A stretch of DNA of 64,000 nt, from assembly GCA_012064415.1 (NCBI GenBank), contig SSNU01000179.1:27062-91061 (forward strand), in the 5' to 3' direction. Below, piece after piece: positions 37,001 to 48,100 of this stretch (its first letter is position 1; the number at the start of each line of letters is the position of its first letter). Source of the DNA: Gyrodactylus bullatarudis. Taxonomy: Eukaryota > Platyhelminthes > Monogenea > Gyrodactylidea > Gyrodactylidae. The notes beneath the pieces are model-generated. The model saw only the letters and a program-made list of their open reading frames with translations. It did not search any database and had not been told where the DNA came from. The translations under genes and the position numbers were made by a program.

Positions 37001-38984
37001 CCGTGGATCTCTTCCAGGCTCTCTAACTCATGGAGATCAGCTACACTTTTTATAGGATCAGTGGAATCTCTGAAAACATACATATTCTTTTTGTAAAGAT
37101 GCAATCTGATCCATGATAACTTACGTAAATGAATCACTTCTCAGATCAATCTCTCCCTCGTATATTGTACAATTGCTAAGTTTCTTGATAGATCTATTTG
37201 TCAAATATCCATACTTTGATAGAGATATATCTGAACTATGGCAAACTACATAATTATTAATAGAACTATGAGTCACCTTTTTTGCATGGTTGACAGGGGC
37301 GACATTCATCTCCGACTCTCTGGTGGGTTTCAGGCATGCACCGTAAAACACACAAGGGAAAAGATTTCAAAAATGGAAACGGACACTTTTTCAGGCAGAA
37401 CTTGTTGAACTCATACTTGATGTTGGGGTTCAATAGGGCTCTTGTGCCACTTTTATCTGGAATTGTTTGTGATCCACAACTCTTGGCACATTCTTTGCCA
37501 TCTGTTACGAACCGACATGCCTAATTTTATGTCAGTTAAATAGGTTAGTTAGCGGTTACGAATTGCATATAGATTTTTATTTATAAATAACTTATTTTAA
37601 ATAGTTACAGAAATAATTATGCGAATCTGGTATAAATTGAATAAGGTAAATGCATATCTGTGATATTTTCATGTTTTTAAAAGTTGAAAAATTGATCTAA
37701 AATCTGACTCTTAAGGGGAGTATAATCAAGAAAAATAAGATTTGTCTTCATGTTACCATTTATCTGACAAGGGCTTAGCCCAGAAAAAATGTGAAAAATT
37801 GTAAAAAAAGCTGCCCTACAAATAAAATAGTTCAACTCACTGCACATTTCTTTGTTGAAGTATGACTTCGTAAACAATTATCGTCGAGGGGATCTATAAA
37901 ATAACCTGGAGATTCGGTGAATGAAACGTTCATTCAAATCTACACGAATTTTTCACTTACTCCATTTACAAATTGGATTGTTTTCATTTGGCCAGCAATC
38001 ATACATTCCACATGTATCTCTACATTTTTTAATTTTTGCATCTAATTTTTAGGAGAGAAATATATCTCTTAATCTTGTATTATTATAATTATAATTATTC
38101 ACGGAATATAGAGATAAGATAACATCATCGATAGATTTATTTGAGCATTTTATAATTGATTAATCAATTCCAGAAAATGTATCTTCAAATGATGGTTAAG
38201 TATTTTTACATGCAGAAAAAATAAAACTGTTTTATAAATCCAACGAGAAAATTAGCAAAATGCAATTTAAGTTTGGCACATTGATAAGAAATCAAAAATA
38301 CTCTTTAAATTATAATTTATAATCTCACCTCTTTTTTCTGTTATTTAATTGGAAAATGATATTGAAAAAATTGTACAGATAAGCACACAAACTTACTGAT
38401 ATCACATAAAATATTCTCTGGTCCATTGTCTTCCAGATAACTTTTACCTTTATCCAGTAGTTCTCCCCAATTGATTGATATGCCCAGACCACAAATACTT
38501 TTTGAGTGTCTTATCGTTACGTTTCCATTTTGGATAGCTGAATTTGTGAAATTTTTAAATTTTTACCTGCTAATTTAGGCATATCAAATCTTTCAACTTC
38601 CAAAGCTCCTATAAACATTGATAATCCTGTATCTTTATAATTTTCCAATCCACGTATGAGAACTAGATTCGGGAAAGATAATCTTGGTGCAACAACGTTT
38701 TGAATATGTAAATAGCCATAAATTTCTTGAATATCTTGAAACATATTGAATATATTTGGATCATTAGTTGATACATTCTGTATCATAATATTTCCAACAA
38801 TATGTGTACATCCACTGAGCTTTTTCAACTGTTGAAATTGAATCTCGTGTTCGTAGGAATAATGAAATGGCATTGTACAAACTTTAACATTTTCGTAGCC
38901 TTCATTGGTTAAATCGAAAGTGTCAGAATTTCCAAAAGACAAAAGATAAACATTGAATATAAAGACGAAGATTTCATTCATCAT
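22005..38984 (-). CDS. EGFR: epidermal growth factor receptor tyrosine kinase
   Basis: Nineteen coding exons close in frame to 1341 residues. Exons: 38567-38984, 38397-38537, 37961-38041, 37841-37893, 37277-37520, 37125-37230, 36921-37069, 36470-36661, 35947-36308, 35714-35894, 34682-34939, 32425-32636, 31442-31705, 30336-30671, 29230-29447, 24799-25240, 24417-24582, 22917-23105, 22005-22018. Order of parts: signal peptide, L domain 1, furin-like Cys-rich, L domain 2, a second Cys-rich region that is longer than in vertebrates (as in Drosophila EGFR), a transmembrane helix (ILGAVIILFGMILLIIFL), then the kinase. Kinase motifs: GSGAFGKVYSG, VAIK, gatekeeper Thr in LLVTAYLPYG, HRDLAARN (split by the 4-kb intron), DFG. 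A tail of about 125 residues has candidate phosphotyrosines (AEYE, GYLVP, NYI). Intron 1 is 29 nt. The last exon (14 nt) is the least certain. Confidence 0.92.
22325..22530 (+). repeat. dispersed repeat family A, copy 1
   Basis: Begins TCTAATTGATGTGAGGTTGGG and shares blocks in order with 23.32-23.53 kb (GGGAATCTATGAT, TCAAATTTCGATTTGG, AACTCTGAACC-like ending). Also related in inverted orientation to 30.9-31.08 kb. Noncoding; lies downstream of the penultimate EGFR exon. Confidence 0.6.
22640..22668 (-). other. degenerate hammerhead-like core
   Basis: On the minus strand CUGAAGA (22648-22654) is followed by G, loop AUCCGG, C and GAAA, the same single-pair stem II arrangement as the candidates at 6.04, 9.03 and 31.21 kb. 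CCGG in the loop is complementary to CCGG about 9 nt 5' of the core. Stem III has a mismatch and the cleavage base would be G, so it should be inactive. Confidence 0.3.
23322..23560 (+). repeat. dispersed repeat family A, copy 2
   Basis: Starts CTAAAGCTAATTGATGTGAAG and parallels copy 1 about 1 kb away through the end of the AAACTTTGAACC-like block, at moderate identity. It is noncoding. Confidence 0.6.
23716..23988 (+). CDS. orphan open frame of 90 codons ending in a repeat
   Basis: Runs from ATG 23716 to TGA 23988 with mixed amino-acid composition (e.g. CYTSDEYYENIDKPDENWQD) and no low complexity. It lies antisense within an EGFR intron. The last ten codons (from about 23959) fall inside the 3' part of repeat family B. 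No family recognised. It could be a remnant of the mobile element that carries that repeat, or chance. Confidence 0.3.
   Translation: MLDMLSEVNAKSSLSVCYTSDEYYENIDKPDENWQDMLPSNGNVFRYYKSPWQGKTKSLNVKKDTKSVCQRVDAIYRHIGIEPFTVEKFG
23955..24040 (+). repeat. dispersed repeat family B, 3' fragment
   Basis: About 85 bp, close to 90 percent identical by eye to 51956-52045: shared TCACCGTCGAAA, GTTTGGATGAC, ATGGCTGAGAAT and CTAATATTGACCTAA in the same order, followed by a TTTATTAAATTTTATTATAAA-like end. Confidence 0.7.
25339..25631. mobile_element. short TIR element carrying a hammerhead ribozyme
   Basis: The arms at 25356-25394 and 25570-25608 are inverted copies with about three mismatches in 39 bp (TAGGTGCTT...GGTAATATAT...AACGTCTTATT). 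A weaker outer pairing, ACTAGAAATA / TATTTCTAGT, extends it to 25339-25631. The interior is about 175 bp, with no coding capacity, and contains a ribozyme on the minus strand. It sits in the 4-kb EGFR intron between the two exons that make the catalytic loop. No clear target-site duplication. Confidence 0.7.
25506..25560 (-). ncRNA. canonical hammerhead ribozyme candidate
   Basis: Read on the minus strand. Core CUGACGA at 25548-25542 (position 7 is free in the consensus); stem II GUCC/GGAC with a 6-nt loop; GAAA at 25527-25524; a very short stem III (AC/GU) with loop GCGC; and cleavage triplet GUA ending at 25516. Stem I pairs AU with AU, then GGC with GUC, then an internal loop, then GGU with ACC. 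All invariant core bases are present. The short stem III resembles retroelement hammerheads such as those of Penelope-like elements and the schistosome satellite. Confidence 0.75.
26367..26376. repeat. possible piggyBac terminus TTAA-CCCTAG
   Basis: TTAA followed by CCCTAG is the typical target site plus terminal sequence of piggyBac elements. It lies about 270 bp beyond the C-terminal end of the transposase relic. The opposite end was not identified. Confidence 0.3.
26640..27430 (-). pseudogene. degenerate piggyBac transposase relic
   Basis: Minus-strand translation in shifting frames recovers piggyBac C-terminal blocks in order: KKTSLVGTCHSSRMFLPKQF near 27.1 kb, EIIQYYNSTKGGVDTHW near 26.9 kb, and ALFWNILDLAAYNAYVLY near 26.8 kb. 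Several stop codons and frameshifts interrupt it, so it is dead. It lies in the large EGFR intron in the same orientation as the host gene. DDE catalytic residues cannot be checked because the upstream part is too eroded. Confidence 0.8.
30890..31090 (-). repeat. dispersed repeat family A, inverted copy
   Basis: The reverse complement begins GCTAAAGCTAATTGATTC and contains GGGAATCTATGAAT, matching the starts of the copies at 22.3 and 23.3 kb. It lies in an EGFR intron. Confidence 0.5.
31187..31288 (+). mobile_element. 78-bp ribozyme-like element with 12-bp target-site duplication
   Basis: The perfect direct repeat CAGATTCAGTAT (31187-31198 and 31277-31288) flanks a 78-bp insert. The insert matches the copy at 9009-9084 over nearly its whole length and contains the hammerhead-like core. 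A variable-length duplication of this size suggests target-primed (LINE-type) retrotransposition. It has no coding capacity and lies in an EGFR intron. Confidence 0.7.
31201..31263 (+). ncRNA. hammerhead-like ribozyme candidate, copy 2
   Basis: Core CUGAUGA at 31214-31220, single G-C stem II with loop UAUGCC, GAAA at 31229-31232. Stem III pairs 31232-31235 with 31241-31244. The cleavage base is U31245. Stem I pairs UCACA (31209-31213) with UGUGA (31246-31250). Stem III differs from copy 1 in sequence but not in pairing (A-U replaces G-U). Loop II AUGCC can pair with GGCAU at 31258-31262, or with GGUAU 5' of stem I using a G-U pair. Confidence 0.55.
33550..33966. repeat. identical 208-bp direct duplication around a single N
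   Basis: Positions 33550-33757 and 33759-33966 read the same throughout by eye and are separated only by an N at 33758. This is the signature of two contig ends that overlap but were joined with a one-base gap. It lies in an EGFR intron and affects no exon. Open frames crossing it should not be annotated. Confidence 0.85.
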
Positions 38985-39154
38985 TTTTTGATTAATGAAA
39001 GAATATCATAATCGGAAATTTCATATCATAAAATTTAATTATTTTATTTCAAATTTGAAAAATATTGTAAGTTGTTTATTAAAAGTTATATTCACACTCA
39101 ATATTTGTTTTTACATTTTAACAATTTTGAAATTCATCTCGTTTAATAGCTGAC
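38985..39154. promoter_or_regulatory. bidirectional promoter EGFR / eIF3a
   Basis: 170 bp between divergent start codons. Very AT-rich with no clear TATA box. Both 5' UTRs must be short unless a noncoding EGFR exon lies inside eIF3a. Confidence 0.5.
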
Positions 39155-42100
39155 ATGGCTCCGACTGTACATCTCAAGCCTGAAACGGCCTTTAACAAGG
39201 CTAAAGGTAAATTATATTTATTAAATTCACAAAAATTTTATTATTTCTAGATCTTATAAAGGTCGGAAAGAAAAATAATGCACTCGAAATTTTATATGAA
39301 CTTATGAAATCTCGAAAAATACGTTATTGGCAGAAAAATCTTGAAGATATCATGATTCTCTTTATTGATCTTTGTGTTGAGCTCAAGAAAAATCTCCATT
39401 TTCGTAAGGTTATTCATCAATACAAAAACATGACCGTTCAAGAATTTCCTCAGTCATTAGAGGTTGTTCTTCGTCATTACTTGACTAAAATAAAAACATT
39501 CACTGAGGAAGCATACAAGGAATCTCAAAATGTTGTTTTAGATATTGAAGATTTAGAGGCTCTTGATACTCCAGAGAGTTTAATGTTAAATGCTGTAAAT
39601 CAAGAAGATGCACAAGACCGTTCTAATCGTCTCATTCTTATGCCTTGGCTACGCTTTCTTTGGGATTCATACAAAAATGTCCTCGATTTAATCAAGGCTG
39701 CCCCAAAATTTGAAAACTACTACCATGAAGTGGCACATGATGCTTTCAGTTTTTGCATTACCTATCAACGAAGAAATGAGTATAAAAAGTTGACTGAAAC
39801 GATAAGAAATCATATTATCAGAAATAATCAAATGAGTTCTCCCATTTCCGGTCTGTGTGTTATGAGTGAAGAAACTATTTCCCTTCATTTGAGGACTCGT
39901 ATTAAACAATTGGAGTGTGCCATGACACTTGGAATGTACAATGATGCATACAAAACTGTTGAAGACGTCTGGTCTCTGATACTCATCAAGAGAAAAGTAA
40001 AAAATAAGGTCCTCATTGTTTCCGATATTTTCTATTACTACACAAAAACTGCTGAACTTTTCCTGCAAGCTGGATCTTATCTATTTCATGCAGCTGCATT
40101 GTTGAAAGTCTTTAATTTTCATCAAGATCACAAGAAAAACTCAACCCCAGAAGAGTTGAGACCAATGGCCTGCAGAGTTGTTTGTGCTATTCTAGCTATT
40201 CCCATGCCTCATGAAAGAATGCACTATGACAAATTTCCTATATCTGGGGAATCAAACAATTCTAAAATGAGAACATTGGCCAGTATTCTCGGTAACTAAC
40301 TATTCAAAAAGATTCATTATTGTCATGAAAAAATTCTTATTTATAGAGTTGCAAAAGGTGCCGACGAGAATCTCATTGGTCAATGATCTGCCCAAAAGTC
40401 TAATAGATTTACTTCCTAGTGAATTAAAAGGCTTACTCAATATTTTCGAGTATGAGTTCAGACCTTTGGCTCTCTACTCTGTATCTAAAGAAAGATTGGA
40501 ATACATAAAGAATAATGATGACCTTAAGCCCTATTATGAACCATTATTGGATGTTTGTGCTAGTAAAACAATACTGCAGATATCTCAGGTATATCAGTGC
40601 ATCAAGTTTTCAACTCTGAAAAAACTCTGTCCCTTTATGGATGAAATTCGTCTAGAAAGACTTTTGGTTGAACTTATCCACAATCTTGAACTTCCAATGA
40701 GAATCAATCACCGTGACGATGTCATTCACTTTGATGTTCACACTGACTTAGGAATAAGTCAGCATAAGTATGGTCCTTTAGCTAGTACTGCTGCTCCAAA
40801 TTCATCAGTAAGTGTTTTCAACTATTGATCAGATATAAAAGATTTCAACTACTTGACATAACTTTGTATTGCATGTTTAGAATATCGCAAATGCAGTAAG
40901 TGCCTCACAAGTTTCGGTGGTTAGATATAATTTAAGTTGAAACCATTAATCTCTCATCAATTCACTTTTCTAAATTTTATCAAAAAAGTATTTATAATCT
41001 CTTATATAGAATCCTGCCACTGACCAACTCTCAAGGCATTTGAAGATTTTCTCCAATGTTCTAAAAGAAGTTTCCGAAATGATCGACATGTCATCAGGCC
41101 AAGGACCTGAAATTGATCCCAATTTAAGGAATTCTCTGGTTAATGAGTACACTCGTTCTAATCGTCGTCTTAATGATACTTTCAATCAAAGACGTCATCA
41201 AATCAACATGTTGAGAGAGAATACTGAAAAAACAAATAGCAATCGTAAAAAGGTAACTGAATTATTATTTCATTTGCTCGAAAATGAATTTATATAAACT
41301 TTTACATCATTAGATGCTTGATGAACTTGAAACCCAACGAGTTGAAGAAATGCGAAGGAAGGTCAAGGAAGAAGAGGAACGTCTTCAAGCTGAAGCCTTT
41401 GAGCGAGAGAAAATGCGCGTTCGAGAGGATGAAAAGTATCTTAAAAATCGGTGCCAAATCAATGCTCTCAAGAATTTTGTCAAAGAGAATGGTCCTCTGC
41501 AATCATTCAACATGAACGAGGAAAATCCTGATGTTGATATAAATCAAGTTATTGACAAAATGGTCCACGAGAAAAGAGAAAAACACAAGAATCTGTGCGA
41601 AAAAGCCAAAAAAAATTTTGTTAACCATGATTATCTCACTCGTGCAATGCGTCTTGCTGAAATTCCTGTATTGAAAAAGTTGGCTGAAAAAGACGAGGAA
41701 ATTCATAAAAAGTTGGTTAAAGAGTTTCAAGCTGAAAGAATTGAGCTATCCAAGGCTGAGCACGCCAAGAGTCTCAAAGATCGTGATCGTTTGAAGAGAA
41801 TGACCACTCATGTTAACACCTATATTCAAATGTTGAGTAAAAAGGCTGTGGAAAAACACCAAAAGGAAATGACTGATTGGAATGAAAAAGTTGCCCAAGC
41901 AGAAGAAAGAGTTGCTGAGGCCAAGGAAGAGTATGACAAGTATCTCGAAGAAAGAGAAAAGATTATCGAGAAAGAAAACCATGAGAAGGCTCTCAAGTGA
42001 GTAAAGTAATGTTCAAATTATTAAAATTTTAATCATCATCATTTAATAAGGATGCAATCTCAAATGGTTGCTGAAAAAGCAGCTGCAGCTTCTCAGCCAA

Positions 42101-42450
42101 CAACCTTTCAACGCAGCTTCAATCGATCATCTAATGACCAAAATGATACTGGCAAATATCAACCAATCAAAAGGGAAATGGGAGCTTTTGTTCGCAATGC
42201 CCCCAATAATAATGACCTATCCAATGGTAATAGCAATCCTCCACCTTTCCGACCTTCGCATAGGGAGTTTCCTAACAATAATAATCCTCCACCATTCCGT
42301 GCTTCTCAAAGAGATTCAGGCTTTAGATCTTCGGGTGCACCTCCTGCCCAGTCTGCTTGGTCCCGCTCATCTTTTCAAAAGGACACTTCCAAGCAACCTG
42401 ATCAAAAACCTCAGGAGCAAGGATGGGTAACCAAGGGAAGAAGAAATTAA
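39155..42450 (+). CDS. EIF3A: translation initiation factor eIF3 subunit A
   Basis: Seven exons, 39155-39206, 39251-40291, 40347-40807, 40881-40895 (15-nt microexon), 41010-41252, 41314-41996 and 42051-42450, give 964 residues. It is the scaffold subunit of eIF3 in the cytosolic 43S complex. The first 500 residues follow the family closely (VLDIEDLEALDTPES, NRLILMPWLRFLWDSYKN, PTRISLVNDLPKS), including the PCI region. Then comes a Lys/Glu-rich helical segment and an Asn/Pro/Arg-rich tail ending QGWVTKGRRN, like the GW-containing terminus of other eIF3a. It is shorter than human (about 1380), lacking the long Asp/Arg repeat region. Introns are about 45-115 nt. Confidence 0.95.
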
Positions 42451-42758
42451 TCTTAATTGATATAACCATGTCTCTTGTGCTATGTTTAAATAGAATGCTG
42501 ATTAAAACAAGTGAAATCTTGCATTTTTCACTTATTATTAGTATAAACATGTCATAACCAGGATTGATTCAAGGTTCGAGTGGTGTATATAGTAGTTTTA
42601 AAATAAACAACATATTTATTTAAAATAAAAATCAATCCAGGGTAATAAAAGAATAATAATAATAAAGACTAACACAATCGTTCCACGCATATAATTTTCT
42701 TGAATATAAAATTTTGGAAAGCTGAAATCTCTTTCTCTGACAGAATGAATAAATGAAT
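42451..42758. terminator. shared 3' region of eIF3a and Rho GTPase
   Basis: Tail-to-tail 308-bp interval. AATAAA-type polyadenylation signals occur on the plus strand at about 42603 and as TTTATT (minus strand) within the next 15 bases, so the two 3' UTRs nearly meet or overlap. Confidence 0.4.
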
Positions 42759-43490
42759 TTAATCTTGAGCATTTGATCTGAGTCCACATAAGAGGGAGGG
42801 ACCCTTCCTAACCTTTCTAGGTAAATCTGAATTCTTGGTTGCAAGATTATCTGCCTCTTTTCCACTTTTTCGCATATTTAATCCTTTCAACATTTTGAAA
42901 TTGGTATCCTTGGTTTGTTTAACAAGTCTTGACTCCTTCTCATCAGCTTGGTTAATTATCTCAGCTGCCATCTCAAATAATGTGACTACATTTGATCCAG
43001 TCATGGCACTACACTCAATGTGAGCATAAGCATTTATTCGATCTGCTACATCAATAATATCAGTCATTTTAATGATATTGTTCGTCAGGCCATTTGAATC
43101 TCCATTGGTTATAGTCCTCTTGTCTCCTTTGCATCCAACCAAGATGATTGGTACACCAGGACAGTTATCATTAATTTCGGTAATCCATGTTTCCACAATA
43201 TTATCCAGACTTGTCTTGCAATCGATTGCATAACACAAAAGGATGATGCGTGATCCAGGATAGGCGAATTGTCGTATTTGATCAAATTCCTCTTGTCCTC
43301 CTGTATCCCAAATTCCGATTGTGACTGATTGACCTGTACTTCGTATCTTTACTGATTTAGCTGTGGTTTCAAATACTGTTGGGATATAATCTTGACAAAA
43401 TTCCCTATGAACATAAGACCATAGAAGAGCTGTCTTGCCAACCATTCCATCACCAACAATAACTAATTTCCTCGTCAAGGGAGTCGCCAT
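42759..43490 (-). CDS. atypical Rho-family small GTPase without CAAX box
   Basis: Single exon of 243 residues. P-loop GDGMVGKT (13-20), switch I with YIPTVFET, then DTGGQEEFDQIR (62-73), and a Rho insert-like segment before ECSAM. Departures from Rho: Ala before Gly-Gln in DxxGQ is Gly; the base-recognition motif is CKGD where TKxD or NKxD is expected; SAK is SAM. The C-terminus (GLRSNAQD) has no prenylation motif, only a basic stretch ahead of it, so membrane anchoring, if any, must differ. The exact Rho subfamily cannot be named. Confidence 0.9.
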   Translation of the reverse strand: MATPLTRKLVIVGDGMVGKTALLWSYVHREFCQDYIPTVFETTAKSVKIRSTGQSVTIGIWDTGGQEEFDQIRQFAYPGSRIILLCYAIDCKTSLDNIVETWITEINDNCPGVPIILVGCKGDKRTITNGDSNGLTNNIIKMTDIIDVADRINAYAHIECSAMTGSNVVTLFEMAAEIINQADEKESRLVKQTKDTNFKMLKGLNMRKSGKEADNLATKNSDLPRKVRKGPSLLCGLRSNAQD

Positions 43491-45176
43491 GGATTCCTCT
43501 TTATTCGACTAACCTTTTCGATCCAATACCCACCTTGTATCTTCCCGGATCAAAGATTCGAGTTTGCCTTCACTCTCTCTTCCTTCAAGGGACTCACTAT
43601 GTATGCTTTGTATTCCAAATTTTGCCTTGTGCTCTGATAAGAAAATTAATTTTCTTTTTTTTCTCTTAATGGTCTACAAATAATGATAATAATGTAGCAT
43701 TTATCAAGCTATTTATCTATCTATATATACAGCTGTATAATTTAAATATATATATATAGATCTGGCTTTATAATTATTGGATTGCAGTTTGGTTAACGAT
43801 TATCTCTCTATGTTTCTGTCTCTCTTTTTAAATAAATTGTTGTCGATTTTTGTGTATACCTTTATAAATATATAGAGAAATGTAATGAGTTTGAGCAAGA
43901 GATTGCGAGTTTATTCTCTCTCTCGTAGTGTTGACGATTGATTTACAACCTTCTCACTATCTATCTCTTTCGTTTTGGTCAATACAAGTCATGAATCAAG
44001 ATTTTTCAGATGGATGTAGAGACATTTAACAACCCTTCTCTATATAAATCTTTTGTTTTTTACCATCTTATTGTTTGTATGTTTAGTTATGATGAAATGC
44101 AATTTGATTGGCTTATCGTTCCTTTAGATGAAAACTAAATTTTCTCCATGGATTCAATACATGGTAAAACACAAATAATTGACCAATGAAAATTAATTCA
44201 AATCTACATGTTCTTGTGAACCATTTAAAATAATGGATCCATTCATTTATAAGGGCTGAATTTGGTATATTTTTTCAAAATTATGAGAAATTATATTGCT
44301 CAATTTTACGACAGGCTTATCGATTTCTCATCAACTGCAATATCAGATTTTCTTCTTTTGTATTCTCTGATAATATCTTGATTTGTGTTTTTTTAACTTT
44401 CAAATATGTGCAGTTTTATATTGTATTGTTTTGTAATTCCATCGGATTCTATTTGATTCTGAAAGAAATCCTGACATGTGACCAGTTTAAATAAAAAAAT
44501 ATGAGACATCAAGAGATCATATTATTATCATCGTCTTAGCATGTGCAATTGAATTATTAAAGAAATTAAACTATCATTGCATAACAGTTGTCGTACATGA
44601 ATACATTTTTTATATAAATAGGCTCTCTCTCCATATATATAGGTACATAGATTGTATATTTACACAAAACTTTTGTATTCATCTTACGAGTCCTTAAAGG
44701 GAACTGCTAGCATTGTTTATTCCTAACTTATCGTCATCAAAAGTACACTTTTTATTCCAAAATTGAATCCAAATCTACACTTATCTATCTGCACATACTG
44801 AGATCTTCCCTATCCACATTACATTATTTCCCAGCACAAGGTTTACTTTCTACAATACAGTAGTATGGTGGAGATAGTTATTCTTCACAAGAAGAATATT
44901 GAATGGCTCTTGTAGGGGTGTGTGGATATATCAACCTTTCACTGATCAAAATATATTCACCTATGAATCTTCCTATCGTGGAGCTGATTGGCTAGCACTT
45001 TTGTTACGCCTACGTAAATTTTATATTTCTCTTGGTTATCTTCCTTCATTTTGTTTTTTGTGTTTTAAGAAGGAAATCAGGTTCTATCTCTTTTCCTAGT
45101 AAGTAAAATATTATATTCTAAAGTAGAAGAATCTCTTGAAGTATTTCTCCTTGACTGAGGATAACTCTGACAAGAA
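43491..45176. other. divergent intergenic region, Rho GTPase / Ig gene
   Basis: AT-rich with short TA and CT simple-sequence runs (43.7-43.95 kb, near 44.64 kb). It must hold promoters for both flanking genes. No further gene recognised. Confidence 0.5.
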
Positions 45177-48100
45177 ATGACTACCACAATGATGCCAAAT
45201 TCTGGAAGTTTGCCAGATGCAGAACCTCCTAAGATCATAAGCAATTTGGAAATTAGCTCTGAGACAATTGAGGAAGGTGAACCTGTCCGAATTGAACTCC
45301 AAGTAACCCAAGCCACTGATCTTGAGATTACCTGGTTCAAGGATAATGAGCCAATCTCTGCAGGTACATCATATAATATTTATATTCTAGGCTCTCGTTT
45401 TGATTCGTGCTTGGAACGGGGATTTGCTAATCTTGATATTCTCTATACCAATGAGAGCGATAGTGGAACTTACTACTGCATCATTCAAAATAAAGTTGGC
45501 CAAATTAAGTCAAATACTGTCTCTCTAAAGTAAGTTCATTTTGAGATAATTTGACTCAAACGGTCATAAATTAAAACACTGCTACAAAGGGAATTTAAAA
45601 ATCTTTTCTCATACTTGATCTATGACACTAGATTCTAAAATTTCCCTAATGTATATGGGAATTAGTAAATTTTTCAGTTTGATCTCTTTTCAAATTATAC
45701 AATAGAATCAGAAGAGTTAATTGATTGAAACCAAGTCTAAAGAGCCATTTACAGAAAAGACAAAAAACAGAAGAAAAAGTTTTGTGTTAAGAATTTAACG
45801 ATAATTATGAAAGGGGAAAACATGTAATGTTAGAATAGAACAATTATTTTAGTCATGTTTTTGATAGTCTCTCTCTCTCTTACAACCCTTTCTTTATGTT
45901 TCTTCATTATTGGGTAGAATTGGTAATGTGGAATTTGCATGTAAACAAATATGAATTGAATATTGTTTATACACTGTATGTCCAAGTGTATATCCTACGA
46001 CGTTAATATCCATACCTCTTCCAAGTAAACTTTCTATCATTGTACTGTAGTAGCATAAATAGATGATACTAATAAGGATGATTTCTCAAATGACATTTAT
46101 GTGAATTAAAAATAGAATTTTTCCTCAGAGTCATCCCAGAGGAAATACAAAAGCAGGTTGATTTTGAAGATAAATTTGCCGATGTCAACTATGAAAAAGA
46201 AATTAGGACATCAGAGTTGGAGTCTCGTGCCAAGCCAACAGAAGCCCCTTCATTTGCCAAGCCAATAACTATAAGTGTCAACGAAGTAATCGAAGGAGAA
46301 GGTGTTAGATTTGAAGGTCAATTGAGCAGTGCATTCGATTCCACTAGAATTGTTGAATGGTACAAAGATGGTAAGGAAATCGGGACTGGATCTCGATTCA
46401 ATATCATTTCCGATAGGGATTTGGTTGCTCTGGAAATTGCCTACTGCTTCAAGGACGACAGTGGAAGTTATGTTTGCAAAGTGAGAAACTCTGTCGGTCA
46501 AACTGAAAGTCAGCCAATTAAACTCGAGTAAGACTCAATTAGTTATAAAAAATATCCTCAAACATCAAAATTTACTTTTAGCTGCATACCAGAAGAGAAG
46601 GTGGCCACAAATTCTATTCTCGATGAGCATTCAATTCAACAACTGAAGGCTCTCGATGACCCTGGGGATAATGGAAAGTAAGTAAATTTTATTTTTAATC
46701 CTAATTGCGCATCTATGGGAAATATCCTATTGGACTAGAGTCACACTGTGTTGTTGTTATTATTATTATTAGTAGTAGATGAAAAATGTTAGCACAGTTC
46801 TAAATTATAATAATTATTATCATCACTCATTTAAATGCACAATGTATAACTTTTCTATAACTGAATAATTCCTCAGTTTCCCCTTTCATTTATCTCTTAC
46901 CATAGACAAAACTGCTTGAAAAATTCCTAGATGATGGAGAATTAACTATAGACCCATTGTTGATCATGATCAAAGAGGTGCCAACATAGTTGATATAATT
47001 TTTACTCTTGCATGAATTCTGTATTATGAATCACAAACGAAAGAAATTTTCACAAGTTTTGTATATTTTTCCATTACCACTTGAACTAAGTTGATATCTA
47101 GATAAAGATTTATTTTGATAAACTTGATTCTTCAAAAGTCAGGGTTTCACAAGGGAAGAAGAGAAAATCGAGCCAAAATTTCTCTCGAATCTAGATCCAT
47201 CAGAGGTTGAAGTCAACGAAGATAGCGAAGTAATATTTTCAGCCAACATCTCAACAGGAAATGGCTCTCAAGTCAATCTTTATTGGTTCAAAAATTCTGA
47301 GCCTATTCATTACAGTGAGTAAGATGATTTTATCATTTCGTAAAAAAATGTAGAAACAGCGTGAAACCCCTCTTCTTTTCATCCTTACCTAGTTCTTTTA
47401 CTGCAAACTACAGATAAGCAAAGAATTCGCTTCGCTTCTTCATCTACATACATAAATTTAACAAATTAGATTTAACAAAACTTGCTCATAATTCCTGCAA
47501 ATATTTCGTTTTACAAAGCTTTTAATTCATCTCATCAATTTTATTACCTATTTAGTACAATAATACAGTAATTGATTGAGCTTAGACAGAAAGATAATGA
47601 GAGAAACTGTTATATTAATTGAGATTGACATGTTCATTTCAAATTTAAAAAGGTTCCAGAATAAACGGAGAGATCGACAGAGGTGTGGTCAGTCTTAAAA
47701 TTAAATATGTACAGACTAATGACTCTGGTGATTACCACTGTCAAGTAACGACAGAAAATGGCTCAGTTATATCCAATAAAGTTAGACTAACTTGTCGTCA
47801 CGAAAGCAATATCATATCAACATCCCAGCTAAAAGGAAATCGAGCAAACGGTCTCCAAGCAATAGAAGAATTAGAAACAGCATTAAATCTCCCCAAGACA
47901 GAAGAATCCTATGATGAAAAGGCAGTTGAAGCACCAAGCATAGTCCGACAGCCAGAAGAAGTGGGAGAGATTGATGAAGGCTCAGGAGTTCATTTTGAGG
48001 TACTCTTTGAACCAGCTCATGATCCCAATTTGATTGTAGAATGGTTTAAAGACGATAAACCTTTAACTAGTGGCACTAGATTCAGGGCTGAATATGAACG

